A stretch of DNA of 64,000 nt from an uncultured Polaribacter sp. (GCA_947497755.1 CANMHT010000010.1:62001-126000); one strand, 5' to 3'; positions 41,461-49,892 are shown, counted from the stretch's first letter. A program made the numbers and translations. The notes: a model not told the origin generated them from the letters alone.

Positions 41461-42006
41461 ATGAAAAAAACAGCAACCATATTAATTGCATCTCTATTCG
41501 TTATTGGATGTTCTAGTAACAAATTAGATAGAAGCAAAGCTGAAGAAATAATCTCTGCTTTTTATGATTACCCTAATGTTGAAGTAATAAATTTTAAAAA
41601 TTCTGCTACTCTCCATGAAATAAACAACTCTCTTAAAGAGATTAGAAGTAAAGATTTAATATATCATCAAAAGTCGTATTCTGTTGGACCTTTTTATGAC
41701 CTCTTTCTAACAGATAAAGGGAATGCATACTTAGCAGATAATCCTAAGAAAAAATATTTGATGGCTTCTAATATGAGAGAGTTTAATGAAATCACAGGAA
41801 TTAGAATCAGTGAAGGAGAAAAGCATGCCACAGTGGACTTTAATATCATAAGAACGAACACTACTGTTTTCGGAAAATTTAAGAAATATAAAGATGGAGA
41901 TATTGTGAATTATTCAGTAAAAATGGCACTGTATGATGATGGATGGCGTATTACAAATAAGAAAGTAAAAAATTACAAAAAAGAAGATTTTAATTGTTTC
42001 AAGTAA
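41461..42006 (+). CDS. Hypothetical lipoprotein
   Basis: The 181-residue product starts with a lipoprotein signal (MKKTATILIASLFVIGCSS, lipobox VIGC). The mature domain has KKYLMASNMREFNEITGIRISEGEKHATVDFNIIRTNTTVFGKF and ends in a beta strand pair (VKMALYDDGWRITNKKVK), which is similar in pattern to NTF2-like or cystatin-like secreted domains. No named family is recognised. The next exported protein follows in 11 bases, so the two are probably one operon. Confidence 0.72.
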   Translation: MKKTATILIASLFVIGCSSNKLDRSKAEEIISAFYDYPNVEVINFKNSATLHEINNSLKEIRSKDLIYHQKSYSVGPFYDLFLTDKGNAYLADNPKKKYLMASNMREFNEITGIRISEGEKHATVDFNIIRTNTTVFGKFKKYKDGDIVNYSVKMALYDDGWRITNKKVKNYKKEDFNCFK

Positions 42007-42017
42007 ATACCCTAAGA

Positions 42018-42578
42018 ATGAAAAAATACCTATACATCGGTTTCTTTATGATTTCCATTGTATGCTCTGCACAAGAAATCAAATATACTTCAGACAAAGA
42101 CACTTCTTCTTTTATTTATCTTGGAGATATACATAGAACCTTAATTAAAGCTTTAAAAAGTGAAGACCCTACATCACTTTATAAATATTTATGGAGCAAA
42201 AAAGATACAGAGTTTTTACTTCCTGAACGTAAGCTTAAAAAATTAAAAAACAAAACTGATAAAGAAATACAAACTTTGCTTGAACAAAACCTAAAAAAAT
42301 CTTTTGAAGATGCGATTAAAAAAGGTAAAGCATATGGCATTGATTGGAAGCATATCAATTTTAATGCTAATAAAATTAAAGACTATTTCACCGTAATGCA
42401 TGTTGGAATAGATAGAGATACTGGAAATCTTATTATCCAAAAAGTATGTTTTGATTTCTCGTTTATAGACCCTATCCAAAAGACAACAAAACATGCTCAG
42501 ATTGTATACAGTTCTAGTGTCACGAGTAGAGGCTTTTTACTCGGAGACGGAATAAGTTTATATAAAAAAGAAAAATAA
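42018..42578 (+). CDS. Hypothetical exported protein
   Basis: The ATG at 42018 gives a signal peptide (MKKYLYIGFFMISIVCSAQ); a TTG at 41994 would extend it without benefit. The 186-residue product has an N-terminal helical part (YLGDIHRTLIKALKSEDPTSLYKYLWSKKDTEFLLPERK) and a C-terminal beta sheet region (FTVMHVGIDRDTGNLIIQKVCFDFSFID). No family is recognised. A hairpin terminator at 42594-42638 ends the operon. Confidence 0.7.
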   Translation: MKKYLYIGFFMISIVCSAQEIKYTSDKDTSSFIYLGDIHRTLIKALKSEDPTSLYKYLWSKKDTEFLLPERKLKKLKNKTDKEIQTLLEQNLKKSFEDAIKKGKAYGIDWKHINFNANKIKDYFTVMHVGIDRDTGNLIIQKVCFDFSFIDPIQKTTKHAQIVYSSSVTSRGFLLGDGISLYKKEK

Positions 42579-42593
42579 TAATGTCCTTTAAAA

Positions 42594-42638
42594 AAATGTC
42601 CTCATCTGCTTTTACCATTTAAGCATTTGAGGACATTT
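42594..42638 (+). terminator. Rho-independent terminator
   Basis: AAATGTCCTCA and TGAGGACATTT form a perfect 11-base-pair stem, followed by TTAT. It lies 16 bases after the stop codon of the exported protein gene. Confidence 0.75.
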
Positions 42639-42641
42639 TAT

Positions 42642-42796
42642 ATCTGTCCAAAGTCGTTCTACCATTAAACTTTTTGGACAGATGGCTAGCGATAACTTAA
42701 GTCGAAAATCTTTTAAGACATCGCTAGGCAAGATTGCCTTTGAACTGTTCTAGCGAAACAATCAAAGGCATTCTTGGCAAAGGGATTCCCTTTTGC
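42642..42796. other. Cluster of four hairpins between two terminators (possible oriT or structured RNA)
   Basis: No gene lies here. The stems are ATCTGTCCAAA/TTTGGACAGAT (42642-42683), CTAGCGAT/ATCGCTAG with inner CTTAA/TTAAG (42686-42727), GCCTTTGA/TCAAAGGC (42736-42769) and GCAAAGGGA/TCCCTTTTGC (42777-42796). CTAGCGA recurs at 42750. The stretch lies at the 3' end of the mobilization operon and could be an origin of transfer or a small RNA. Confidence 0.5.
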
Positions 42797-42818
42797 ATTA
42801 CCCTTTCTACAAAAAAAG

Positions 42819-42846
42819 AAGACAGGAATATAAAAGTTCCTGTCTT
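42819..42846. terminator. Bidirectional terminator of the mobilization operon
   Basis: AAGACAGGAA and TTCCTGTCTT form a perfect 10-base-pair stem with an 8-base loop. T-rich tracts follow on both strands. It lies 28 bases beyond the stop codon of the minus-strand gene at 42874. Confidence 0.85.
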
Positions 42847-42873
42847 GTTTTTAATTGCGATTTATTTAAACAA

Positions 42874-43314
42874 CTATGGTTCTAATTCCTGCTGCTCTTT
42901 ATCACTTTGTAATTCATTCAAACGTTTTTCAGATATGGCTTCCAAATCTCTATCTCTGGAATATTTCTTTTCTTCCGATTTAGAAATCTCTAGAATACGT
43001 TCTCTACTTTGTTCCAACATATTCATTCGTTTCTTATGAAGCATGGAAAGGTCTTTGAATAAATCTTCTGTCGAAAAGATATGATCAAATCCTTTAATAT
43101 TTAGTGCTTCGTATTTACTAGTATATGGATTATACGTTACCAATTGATTCGCTTTTACTTCATAGCCTGTAAACTCTTTAACCATGTGTGCCACGACTTT
43201 GTTCTTGAATTTAGAATGATACTTCGTTAGCTCAAAGAGTTGTTTTGAGGAATCAATTCCGTATTGTTGTCTTAAAAAATAGTTGACGTTCTTTTTTGAA
43301 ATTCTTGCTCTCAT
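42874..43314 (-). CDS. Hypothetical protein at the end of the mobilization operon
   Basis: The 146-residue product is basic at the N-terminus (MRARISKKNVNYFLRQQYGIDSS) and has a long charged coiled coil at the C-terminus (about residues 88-146; LHKKRMNMLEQSRERILEISKSEEKK). It has no signal peptide or membrane helix. It follows the relaxase frames by 19 bases on the same strand and is likely cotranscribed with them. A relaxosome or DNA-binding role is possible; no family is recognised. Confidence 0.62.
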   Translation of the reverse strand: MRARISKKNVNYFLRQQYGIDSSKQLFELTKYHSKFKNKVVAHMVKEFTGYEVKANQLVTYNPYTSKYEALNIKGFDHIFSTEDLFKDLSMLHKKRMNMLEQSRERILEISKSEEKKYSRDRDLEAISEKRLNELQSDKEQQELEP

Positions 43315-43333
43315 AAATAGTATGGTTTTAAGG

Positions 43334-44235
43334 TTATAGTTCTAATTCGTTATTTTGTTCTCTATCTGATAATCTTTTGGAGATGATACGTTCAAGTTCC
43401 TGCGTCCTTGTATTCTTATTTAGAGAAAGTAACTGTAAGCGCTCTAAGGAAAAGCCTAATGTGTTTAAGCGATACTTTCTATTTTTACCCTGAATACCAG
43501 GTTGCTTCCCTCTGAAATAAATGTTTACCCCTTCGTTTTTAAGGAGCGTGTAAAAATGGTTTTCAGATTTAGCTGTTGTGTATACTTTTTCTAAGAGCAT
43601 TTTAAACCGCTGTTTTTCGCTTTGTTTTCCTCTTAAATTGATTTGATATTCCGCATCTTTAAGAAGTGACTTTGCTTTTTTTTACTATGTTCTACTCGGC
43701 TATGGATAAGTCTAAGTTCCTTGTCTTGCCACTTTTCCATTTCCTGTTTAATATCTTTAAATTGTGATTTGGTTAAATAGCGTGTGGTATGAATGCCGTA
43801 CTCAACATTTGAACCGATTATATGCAGATGTTGATGCTGGGTATCAGTATGATTGGTTGCTACGACAATAGAGTTAGGAAAACGTTCTTTAGTGTATTTT
43901 TTAGCTACTTTTAAAAGTTGTTGTTGTGTTAACTTGTCGGATTTATGAAAACTTAAAATGGCATGGTAGAACTTAGTTTCACCTTTGCGTTTATGGAGTC
44001 GTTGTTTGTCATTGACGATGTATTGACGTTTTAATTCCTGCAAACGTTGTTCGGCAATCATGGATGTTGTTTCCACATCGTTTTGCATCTGATTTAGTTG
44101 CTTTTCAAATACTCGGTCTCCTTTGATGTAACGCTTAAACACAAAACTCTTTTCAGAGTTTTGTTTTGAAAGCACATAACGTAAGACATTTTCTAATGCG
44201 ATATATGATTTGATAGATTTTTCTTTAATGATCAT
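43334..44235 (-). pseudogene. MobB-like relaxase, split by a frameshift at an A8 run
   Basis: Two frames together make one relaxase of about 300 residues. The 5' frame (44235 to 43633, 200 residues) has the relaxase metal site HTDTQHQHLHIIGSNVEYG (His-x-His) after FYHAILSFHKSD. It stops early, after an out-of-frame tail. The 3' frame (88 residues from an ATG at 43600) continues the family's usual C-terminal region, FYTLLKNEGVNIYFRGKQPGI then YRLNTLGFSLERL. A one-base shift at the A8 run (plus-strand T8 at 43676-43683) reads AKSLLKDAEYQINLRGKQSE straight into the second frame. It may be a mutation, a sequencing error or transcriptional slippage. Confidence 0.82.
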
Positions 44236-44684
44236 TACCTGTTTTTTTTAAAGGTTTGTGAAAACTGCTCTTCTAAAACTTCTATGTGTTCCAAGATTTG
44301 CTCGCTAAGCTCATTGGAGTTAGAGGCTAATAATTCTTCCATCAAGTCAATAAGATGCGTCAGTTGTCTGTCGATATTTCCTAATACTGATGTGTCTTGT
44401 ACTGGTAATGGGTTATTACCAATCGCTTGTTCAATAGTTCTGTACAAAAACTCAGATACAGAAAGCTTCCCTTTTTTATCTTTAATCTGCTTTAAATATT
44501 CTGGCGTAAATCCTAAGGTGTATTCTTTCCGAATTTTTCGTTTTTGTCGTCTGTAATACGTGTAGTATTGTTTCCAATACTCACGTTTTATTTCTTTGAT
44601 TTGACTGTGTATTGGATTATCAATCTGAGATAACTTGGTCTCTAAATAATCGTGCAGAGAGGTGTATGGAAATGTTTTGTTCAT
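44235..44684 (-). CDS. MobC-like mobilization accessory protein
   Basis: The 149-residue protein is basic at the N-terminus (HSQIKEIKREYWKQYYTYYRRQKRKIRKEYTLGFTPEYLKQI) and has a helical C-terminus (LLASNSNELSEQILEHIEVLEEQF). Such proteins precede the relaxase gene in Bacteroidota mobilization modules and help bind the origin of transfer. Its stop codon overlaps the relaxase start by one base and its start overlaps the DUF2958 gene by 4 bases. The family call is from layout and context. Confidence 0.72.
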   Translation of the reverse strand: MNKTFPYTSLHDYLETKLSQIDNPIHSQIKEIKREYWKQYYTYYRRQKRKIRKEYTLGFTPEYLKQIKDKKGKLSVSEFLYRTIEQAIGNNPLPVQDTSVLGNIDRQLTHLIDLMEELLASNSNELSEQILEHIEVLEEQFSQTFKKNR

Positions 44685-45052
44685 CGTTCTAAATCTTGGT
44701 TTTGATGGTTTTTTGAATTGATTTCTTTAAGTTCGGAGGTTCTTTTTTCTAACTGTTGAGGGAATTGTTGGTAAAACATTTTTTCATCAAAATGAATATC
44801 TCTTTCTATAGTTAATCCAAAAGGTCTTTGAATAGATTCAAGCTCATCAATGGAAAAGCTTCCCCATTCGTCAAAAGCTAAACCTGTTACATAGCCATAA
44901 CAAATTTTGGTGTTAGGATTATATTCGGTAGCATACCATGTTGCAGAACCAACAGGGTCAAAAAACTTGGCAACAATCAAAGGATTTCTAGCTTCAGATT
45001 GGTCGCCTACTTCAGTAAATCGTGCTTCTAATTCTGGTGTAATGAGTTTCAT
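44681..45052 (-). CDS. DUF2958 domain protein
   Basis: The 123-residue product matches the DUF2958 pattern: KLITPELEARFTEVGDQSEARNPLIVAKFFDP, then ATWYATEYNP, YGYVTGLAFDEWGSFSIDELESI and GLTIERDIHF. The biochemical role is not known; the domain is common on conjugative and mobilizable elements. It lies between the coupling protein gene (3 bases) and the MobC-like gene (4-base overlap). Confidence 0.9.
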   Translation of the reverse strand: MKLITPELEARFTEVGDQSEARNPLIVAKFFDPVGSATWYATEYNPNTKICYGYVTGLAFDEWGSFSIDELESIQRPFGLTIERDIHFDEKMFYQQFPQQLEKRTSELKEINSKNHQNQDLER

Positions 45053-45055
45053 AGG

Positions 45056-46471
45056 TTATTGATTTTTTACAGTTGAATAAGGGGTTAAATCGATATATTG
45101 AATTGTATAATCCGCTATATCTTGCATCTCATTATCAACCTCCATAGCTAATCGTTTACGGAGTTTCCTTTGTTTATACGCTGGGGTTACTCTAAGTTTA
45201 AGTGGCTTTTGTCCATTAGGAAGCACAATAATCTCATTATCGAGTTCACGTATTTCAGAAGCATATAACAGTGGACGCTGTTTCTTCTGCCCATTGTCTT
45301 TATCAGTGTAGGTATAGTTTCCTAAAAGCTTTTCCAACTCAAAAGCTTTTTTGTCTTGACCTCCATAGTAGACCTTAACAAAACAGTTCTGAAGAATATT
45401 ATCTTTTAACTCTTTATATGGACTAAGTAATGATTCATCTTGAAGGATAATGCACTGTGGAATTTTAAACTTTCTGCTGTTGGAAATGGTATTACTATAA
45501 TCAGGTAACCCATTAATTAAGCTAGAAAATTCATCCAGCACCATCATAATATCCAAATCTTCTTTTGAAGGTAATTTGGAAAAGGCGAAACGATAAAAAC
45601 TTTGAAAGACCAGTGCTACCATAGGTGCATAGAATTTGGCATCACTCACAGGAGATTGAATAAAAAGGACATGAGGTGTAGCTCTAAAATCTTCAAATGA
45701 AATATTGGTAATTGATGTAATATCCGCCAATGTTGGATTATCTCCTAACCATGATAATGCGGAAATTGCTGTAGCTGTAATAGACTTGAGTGTTTTCTCT
45801 GAGTTCCCTGCTAAAGCTTTAAACTTTGTCCAAACATCATCAGAAGCTTTCTCTGCTAGTAATTTCTCAATAACCTTTGGTGTTCCCTGATAGGTTAAAA
45901 TCAACTTATACACATTCCCTAAGTTGGCATGAATACGAGGCTCTGACTCCAGTACATATTGAATAAAAAGTGTAAGACAATCTTCTCCTGATAAACTAAA
46001 AAAGTCATTATTCTTAGAAGCATTCCCCATGAGCGTTTTGGCTATTTTTCGCATGGCTGAAACATCACCTTTACAATTATCAAGTGGGTTCAAATAGACA
46101 CCACTTTTCTTGGTTAGATTCATCACTAGTGGTGTAATTCCGATGTTTTGTAAATAAGGGATAGTGGTAGCTAATTCCCCAGAGTTATCATTGACCACCA
46201 TTGAGGATTCTGAATTTAATATCGTTGGAAAAATATGCACTTGGGTTTTTCCTTTTCCACTTCCTGCAACCACACAGAAATTACGTCTAGAAGTTTCTAA
46301 ATCCAAAAAACGTTTCCCATCTACAGACCAACCTTTGTTTCTTCTGGAGATGAGTTTGTTGGGGTTTCCAAACTCGGCATTAACGCTATGGTCTTTATCA
46401 AAAAGTGACAGAATACCATCAAGTCCTCCTGATAGGCTTTCACTGAATATATCTACAATATTTTTTATCAT
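45056..46471 (-). CDS. TraG/VirD4-type coupling protein (type IV secretion ATPase)
   Basis: The 471-residue protein brings the relaxase-DNA complex to a conjugation channel. It has Walker A AGSGKGKTQVH (69-79), an expanded middle domain, Walker B DIMMVLDEFSSL and the following LPDYSNTISNSRKFKIPQCIILQDE. It lacks the long N-terminal membrane anchor of VirD4; the 51-residue hydrophobic protein encoded just upstream could supply an anchor. It is part of an operon from 49030 down to 42874. Mating-pore genes of the VirB4 type are not present nearby. Confidence 0.9.
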   Translation of the reverse strand: MIKNIVDIFSESLSGGLDGILSLFDKDHSVNAEFGNPNKLISRRNKGWSVDGKRFLDLETSRRNFCVVAGSGKGKTQVHIFPTILNSESSMVVNDNSGELATTIPYLQNIGITPLVMNLTKKSGVYLNPLDNCKGDVSAMRKIAKTLMGNASKNNDFFSLSGEDCLTLFIQYVLESEPRIHANLGNVYKLILTYQGTPKVIEKLLAEKASDDVWTKFKALAGNSEKTLKSITATAISALSWLGDNPTLADITSITNISFEDFRATPHVLFIQSPVSDAKFYAPMVALVFQSFYRFAFSKLPSKEDLDIMMVLDEFSSLINGLPDYSNTISNSRKFKIPQCIILQDESLLSPYKELKDNILQNCFVKVYYGGQDKKAFELEKLLGNYTYTDKDNGQKKQRPLLYASEIRELDNEIIVLPNGQKPLKLRVTPAYKQRKLRKRLAMEVDNEMQDIADYTIQYIDLTPYSTVKNQ

Positions 46472-46491
46472 TACTAATTGTTTTAAAAAGG

Positions 46492-46647
46492 TTATTTCAA
46501 AAATTTATCAAGTAGCTTACTACAGAATCCTGCTAGGGCTTCCAAGATTTTGGCTGTAGCATACAACCCTAGCAGTAAAAGTTTCCAGATAGCCTTGAGG
46601 ATGTACCCAAGGCTAGAGAATAGTATCTGACCTTTGTGTTTTCCCAT
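46492..46647 (-). CDS. Small 51-residue membrane protein upstream of the coupling protein
   Basis: The frame starts at the ATG at 46647 and ends with TAA at 46492. It encodes MGKHKGQILFSSLGYILKAI + WKLLLLGLYATAKILEALAG + FCSKLLDKFLK, with a basic N-terminus and one or two membrane-associated helices. It sits 9 bases after the lipoprotein gene and 20 bases before the T4CP gene, on the same strand, filling a gap of 185 bases. An anchor for the soluble coupling protein is a reasonable guess. Confidence 0.65.
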   Translation of the reverse strand: MGKHKGQILFSSLGYILKAIWKLLLLGLYATAKILEALAGFCSKLLDKFLK

Positions 46648-46656
46648 TACAGATGA

Positions 46657-47364
46657 CTATTGAAGTTTTGTAATAAAGGCAATGGAAATTCCAAGTTCCT
46701 TAAAGACAATAGTGTATAGCTTTTTCATCTTGGAAAAAGCTATGTCTTCTTTCATAGTTCGAGGTTGATAGACCACAATCACCGTAATATTCTTGTTTCC
46801 CTTTTTAATACCTTCTGTCTCGCTTAAAAAGCGTTCTGCTACCTTTTGGGTATTACGTTCTAATAACATAAGGTCATTGTATTTATGAATGGAAAACCAA
46901 CTGGAATTATTCTCCTGTAAATCGGAATAGAGATATAGTGTAGCGTTACTTTTTGGAATATTCTGTAACGCCCTAATTTCATCCATAAGTGGTGTCCAAA
47001 TAGCTGAATAGCGGTGTGCTTCTGTATACGTATTCTTCTTTAGGGCTTCAGAAACATCTTGCTTAAACTGCTTTATTTTGGCTTTACGCTCAATGTCATT
47101 GGCAAAAAGTGCATTTTCAGACATGAGCTTATACGAAACACGTTTGTTATGGATTAAGCTACTAATACTTCCATAACGAAACTCTACTGCCTGCCACTTA
47201 TCTTTATCTAAATGGAATTGAGGAAGTATGGTACTCATATGTGGTGTTACTAGAAAATCTGCTTCCGTAACATCTTCTAATACGGAAATAATGGTCTGTT
47301 TTTTGTCTGCGGTGCAGGCTGATAACATCAGCCCAAGCACCAAAGTATATATGTACTTTTTCAT
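46657..47364 (-). CDS. Lipoprotein of the mobilization operon, VWA-like layout
   Basis: The 235-residue product has a lipoprotein signal (MKKYIYTLVLGLMLSACTA, lipobox LSAC). The mature part has a Rossmann-like pattern with TIISVLEDVTEADF, then ATLYLYSDLQENNSSWF and NITVIVVYQPRTMKEDI, which resembles a von Willebrand A-like fold but has no convincing MIDAS. It lies between the four-helix membrane gene and the 51-residue membrane protein gene. Function unknown. Confidence 0.72.
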   Translation of the reverse strand: MKKYIYTLVLGLMLSACTADKKQTIISVLEDVTEADFLVTPHMSTILPQFHLDKDKWQAVEFRYGSISSLIHNKRVSYKLMSENALFANDIERKAKIKQFKQDVSEALKKNTYTEAHRYSAIWTPLMDEIRALQNIPKSNATLYLYSDLQENNSSWFSIHKYNDLMLLERNTQKVAERFLSETEGIKKGNKNITVIVVYQPRTMKEDIAFSKMKKLYTIVFKELGISIAFITKLQ

Positions 47365-47383
47365 TGTAGTTGGTTTTAAATGG

Positions 47384-48478
47384 TTATATATCTAAGCCTT
47401 TGTAAAAAGATGGTAGTTGCGGAATATCATCTTCAAAGAATTTTGGAGTCTTGCCATCACTTCTATGAATTAGGTTTGTACTATAGAAAGTCTTCTGAGA
47501 CTCTTCATAAAACCTTTGAATTAACTCTTGAATATCGTGTGCGTAGATTTGGATTTGCCTGCGAGCCAATTCTGATTCTGCTTGCGTTTTACGCACCTTT
47601 TTTATCTGCTCTTTAAGTGCTTTGATTTCTGCTTCTAACTTCTGAACAGCTTCTTTGGTTAGTTTATATTGATCGAGTATTTTCTTTTCATGTTTTTTTA
47701 AACCATTGAAATAGACTACAAGAGATGCAGTAATGGCAAAAAACATATTGAGTGAAGCAAAATACAGTGGATGAATACCCTCTCCAAATCCTTCTCCTCC
47801 AGAAAATGAAGTACTTCTAAAGATGCCTAACACATAGAAAATTGCAAAGAGTCCACTAAAAATGGTTAGCGTAATAAGGCGTCTTTGCATTGGCGTTTGT
47901 CCTTTGGCGATGATTTCAGGTAAATTTTCAGCCAAAAAGAAAATACCAATACCAATGGCGAGCCCAATAACATAAGAAACAATTAGTGGATACCCCATGG
48001 ACTGTAGAGCAGCCCCAGACAACAACATATCTACCAACACAAGAAACATTAACAATAATCGTGTTGTATCATAGCGACTAGATTTCTTTAAAAGTGAATT
48101 ATCACATTTATCCAGCTCACGTTTTTTAATACGATGGTCTGTTTCTTTGAGTTCGAGTTCCTTCGAAAGCTCCTCCAACTGTTTATCAGCTTCCTCTTTC
48201 TCAGAAATAATATGATAGGATTCTATTTCGCTTTGGACTTCTTTTTTAGCTCCTTGCATCATTTTGGCGTAAGCTCCATTAATGACACCTGAATACACAT
48301 CTTTGGTACATTCAGACTCAGGCTTGTTCATCGCTGCTAAGTCCTTTCCTAATGGAATTGCTAAGTCATTTTTAATAACCTCATGTTCTGCTGTTAGTTT
48401 TTCTTCTAACTCATCCATCTTATATCTAAAGATGGTAATGTTGCTGTCTACAGCTTTGTTGTTTACTTTGGTTTTCAT
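47384..48478 (-). CDS. Membrane protein with N- and C-terminal coiled coils
   Basis: The 364-residue product has a coiled coil at residues 18-130, four membrane helices at about 140-260 (LLLMFLVLVDMLLSGAAL, YVIGLAIGIGIFFLAENL, LITLTIFSGLFAIFYVLGI and MFFAITASLVVYFNGL) and a second coiled coil (EKKILDQYKLTKEAVQKLEAEIKALKEQIKKV). It is part of the mobilization operon, 19 bases before the lipoprotein gene. A membrane scaffold for DNA transfer is plausible; no known family is recognised. Confidence 0.7.
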   Translation of the reverse strand: MKTKVNNKAVDSNITIFRYKMDELEEKLTAEHEVIKNDLAIPLGKDLAAMNKPESECTKDVYSGVINGAYAKMMQGAKKEVQSEIESYHIISEKEEADKQLEELSKELELKETDHRIKKRELDKCDNSLLKKSSRYDTTRLLLMFLVLVDMLLSGAALQSMGYPLIVSYVIGLAIGIGIFFLAENLPEIIAKGQTPMQRRLITLTIFSGLFAIFYVLGIFRSTSFSGGEGFGEGIHPLYFASLNMFFAITASLVVYFNGLKKHEKKILDQYKLTKEAVQKLEAEIKALKEQIKKVRKTQAESELARRQIQIYAHDIQELIQRFYEESQKTFYSTNLIHRSDGKTPKFFEDDIPQLPSFYKGLDI

Positions 48479-48512
48479 AATAAACGGATTAAGAATTATA
48501 ATAAATATGAAA

Positions 48513-48539
48513 AGACACCTCCCTAAAAGGGAAATGTCT
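48513..48539 (-). terminator. Weak hairpin terminator or attenuator within the mobilization operon
   Basis: AGACA, then CCCT-AAA-AGGG, then TGTCT, form a hairpin followed on the minus strand by TTTTCATATTT. It lies in the 69-base gap after the gene at 48548-49030 and may reduce, rather than stop, transcription into the following genes. Confidence 0.5.
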
Positions 48540-48547
48540 GTGATGTA

Positions 48548-49030
48548 CTAGACTATAAATTGTGTTTGTAACCAGTTAAAACTTGGATTGTTTGGATAAA
48601 ACCTTAGTGCTTTTTCCGTTATAGATTTTGCCTTAGATAAAAGCCATGGTTTACGATCTTCATCCCAAACTAATTTTGATAATTGGAATTTTACATACGC
48701 ACGTGTGTAGTAATATCTATTGTCACGTATTTTGATATTGTACTTATAGGCTTTATGGAATACATCATCCATGTAATCATTAGCCCATTCTAAATGTTCT
48801 ACATCATTATCTTGTCGATATAGTTTTACGTAATAACGTGCTTGCAAGAAGTAATAAAAAAGAAGGTTCTTTTCTGATAAGTTATCGCTTTCCAGAGCTG
48901 AAAGTCTTTGTTTGGCTTTTTCTAAATACTTATTAGATAATAAGTTTTTAATTTTTCGTAAAACCTTGTTATCTAATTTTTCTTGGGAAAGGTTTTGAGC
49001 GATTTGCTCTACATTATTTAAACACTTCAT
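48548..49030 (-). CDS. Helical TPR-like protein, first gene of the mobilization operon
   Basis: The 160-residue product is all helical. The pattern LLFYYFLQARYYVKLYRQDNDVEHLEWANDYMDDVFHKAYKYN and DNRYYYTRAYVKFQLSKLVWDEDRKPWLLSKAKSITEKALRFYPNNPSF resembles TPR repeats, with the characteristic FYPNNPSF close. No signal peptide. It heads the minus-strand run of mobilization genes. Upstream, the 260-base gap to 49291 carries three GGTCGA repeats and a terminator. Confidence 0.68.
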   Translation of the reverse strand: MKCLNNVEQIAQNLSQEKLDNKVLRKIKNLLSNKYLEKAKQRLSALESDNLSEKNLLFYYFLQARYYVKLYRQDNDVEHLEWANDYMDDVFHKAYKYNIKIRDNRYYYTRAYVKFQLSKLVWDEDRKPWLLSKAKSITEKALRFYPNNPSFNWLQTQFIV

Positions 49031-49101
49031 TGTATTGAATTTAAGAGTTAAACTTTTATCTTAATCAGTGACTTTCACCGAATTACAAGACAAATAAAAG
49101 T

Positions 49102-49139
49102 GGTCGATGCGAGGTCGATGGGTCAAATTTTGGTCGACG
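49102..49139. repeat. Three GGTCGA repeats upstream of the mobilization operon
   Basis: GGTCGATG occurs at 49102 and 49113 and GGTCGACG at 49132. They lie 70-110 bases upstream of the first gene of the mobilization operon and could be binding sites of a regulator. The rest of 49031-49264 is AT-rich with no gene. Confidence 0.45.
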
Positions 49140-49264
49140 GGAAATCAATCGTTTTTACCAATAGTTTTTCATTTACAAACCGTAGTGTATTCCTACTTTT
49201 TTTACAGAAAGAAGTATTTTATGCTTGATCAAAAAACTTAATGTGATGAACCTTTTTTAAGTAA

Positions 49265-49288
49265 AAAAAGCATCAAAAGATGCTTTTT
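49265..49288. terminator. Rho-independent terminator
   Basis: AAAAAGCATC and GATGCTTTTT form a perfect stem with an AAAA loop, directly after the stop codon of the minus-strand gene at 49291-49785. It is followed by T's on the plus strand and by T's on the minus strand. Confidence 0.85.
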
Positions 49289-49290
49289 AG

Positions 49291-49785
49291 TTATTCAAAT
49301 TTTCCCTTTATATGGGAAACAATGGTAGTTAAGACCGTTCGCCATTCTGTAAAACTAAGTTCTATAATCTGACTGCCTTTATCAGAATCCAAAACCAGCC
49401 TTATACTATAATCCAAATTGTTTATTTTTTGTTCTACTTCAAGCCGAATCTCGAAAGTAGGTCCCTTAGCTTTATGAAGTTTATTTCCCCCATCTACGAA
49501 TTCCCATTCAAGAATAGTAGTGCTTCGATAATGTTTCTTTTCTTCCATCTCGAAAATTTCACCGAAATCATATTTTTCATTTGGAGTTTTATTAACTATA
49601 AAAGGATCATCCATATATCTATGATGAAATATGGTTTCTATAGTATTTAGGTAATTATATCCTTTATTATTACCACCTACATTCAAACCTACAGAGTAAC
49701 CTCTGTCCTCTAAATATCTTGTTAAGCGTTTACATAATCCAATGAATTCCGCTTCAAATATAAAATACTGTAATAGTGTTGTCAT
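49291..49785 (-). CDS. Hypothetical protein next to the NACHT gene
   Basis: The 164-residue product is a mixed alpha/beta protein (LLQYFIFEAEFIGLCKRLTRYLEDRGYSVGLNVGG; ILEWEFVDGGNKLHKAKGPTFEIRLEVEQ) without signal peptide or membrane segment. It is divergent from the NACHT gene, 107 bases apart, and has its own terminator. No family is recognised. It could be an accessory gene of the NACHT system or an unrelated element gene. Confidence 0.6.
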   Translation of the reverse strand: MTTLLQYFIFEAEFIGLCKRLTRYLEDRGYSVGLNVGGNNKGYNYLNTIETIFHHRYMDDPFIVNKTPNEKYDFGEIFEMEEKKHYRSTTILEWEFVDGGNKLHKAKGPTFEIRLEVEQKINNLDYSIRLVLDSDKGSQIIELSFTEWRTVLTTIVSHIKGKFE

Positions 49786-49892
49786 CTCAAAAATGTTTAA
49801 TTGTTATTCAAGATGAATTATGACATATATAAATAATAATGTAAAGGTATTTACTCATAGATATATAGCACTCATTTTTATATCTTTATGCC

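Noticed and set aside
43334..44235. A programmed -1 ribosomal frameshift as a firm call
   Set aside because: The A8 run is suitable for slippage, but no stimulatory structure is evident and a simple indel cannot be excluded; kept as a finding only.
44284..44556. Plus-strand ORF opposite the MobC-like gene
   Set aside because: It is a shadow of the minus-strand gene in a tightly packed operon.
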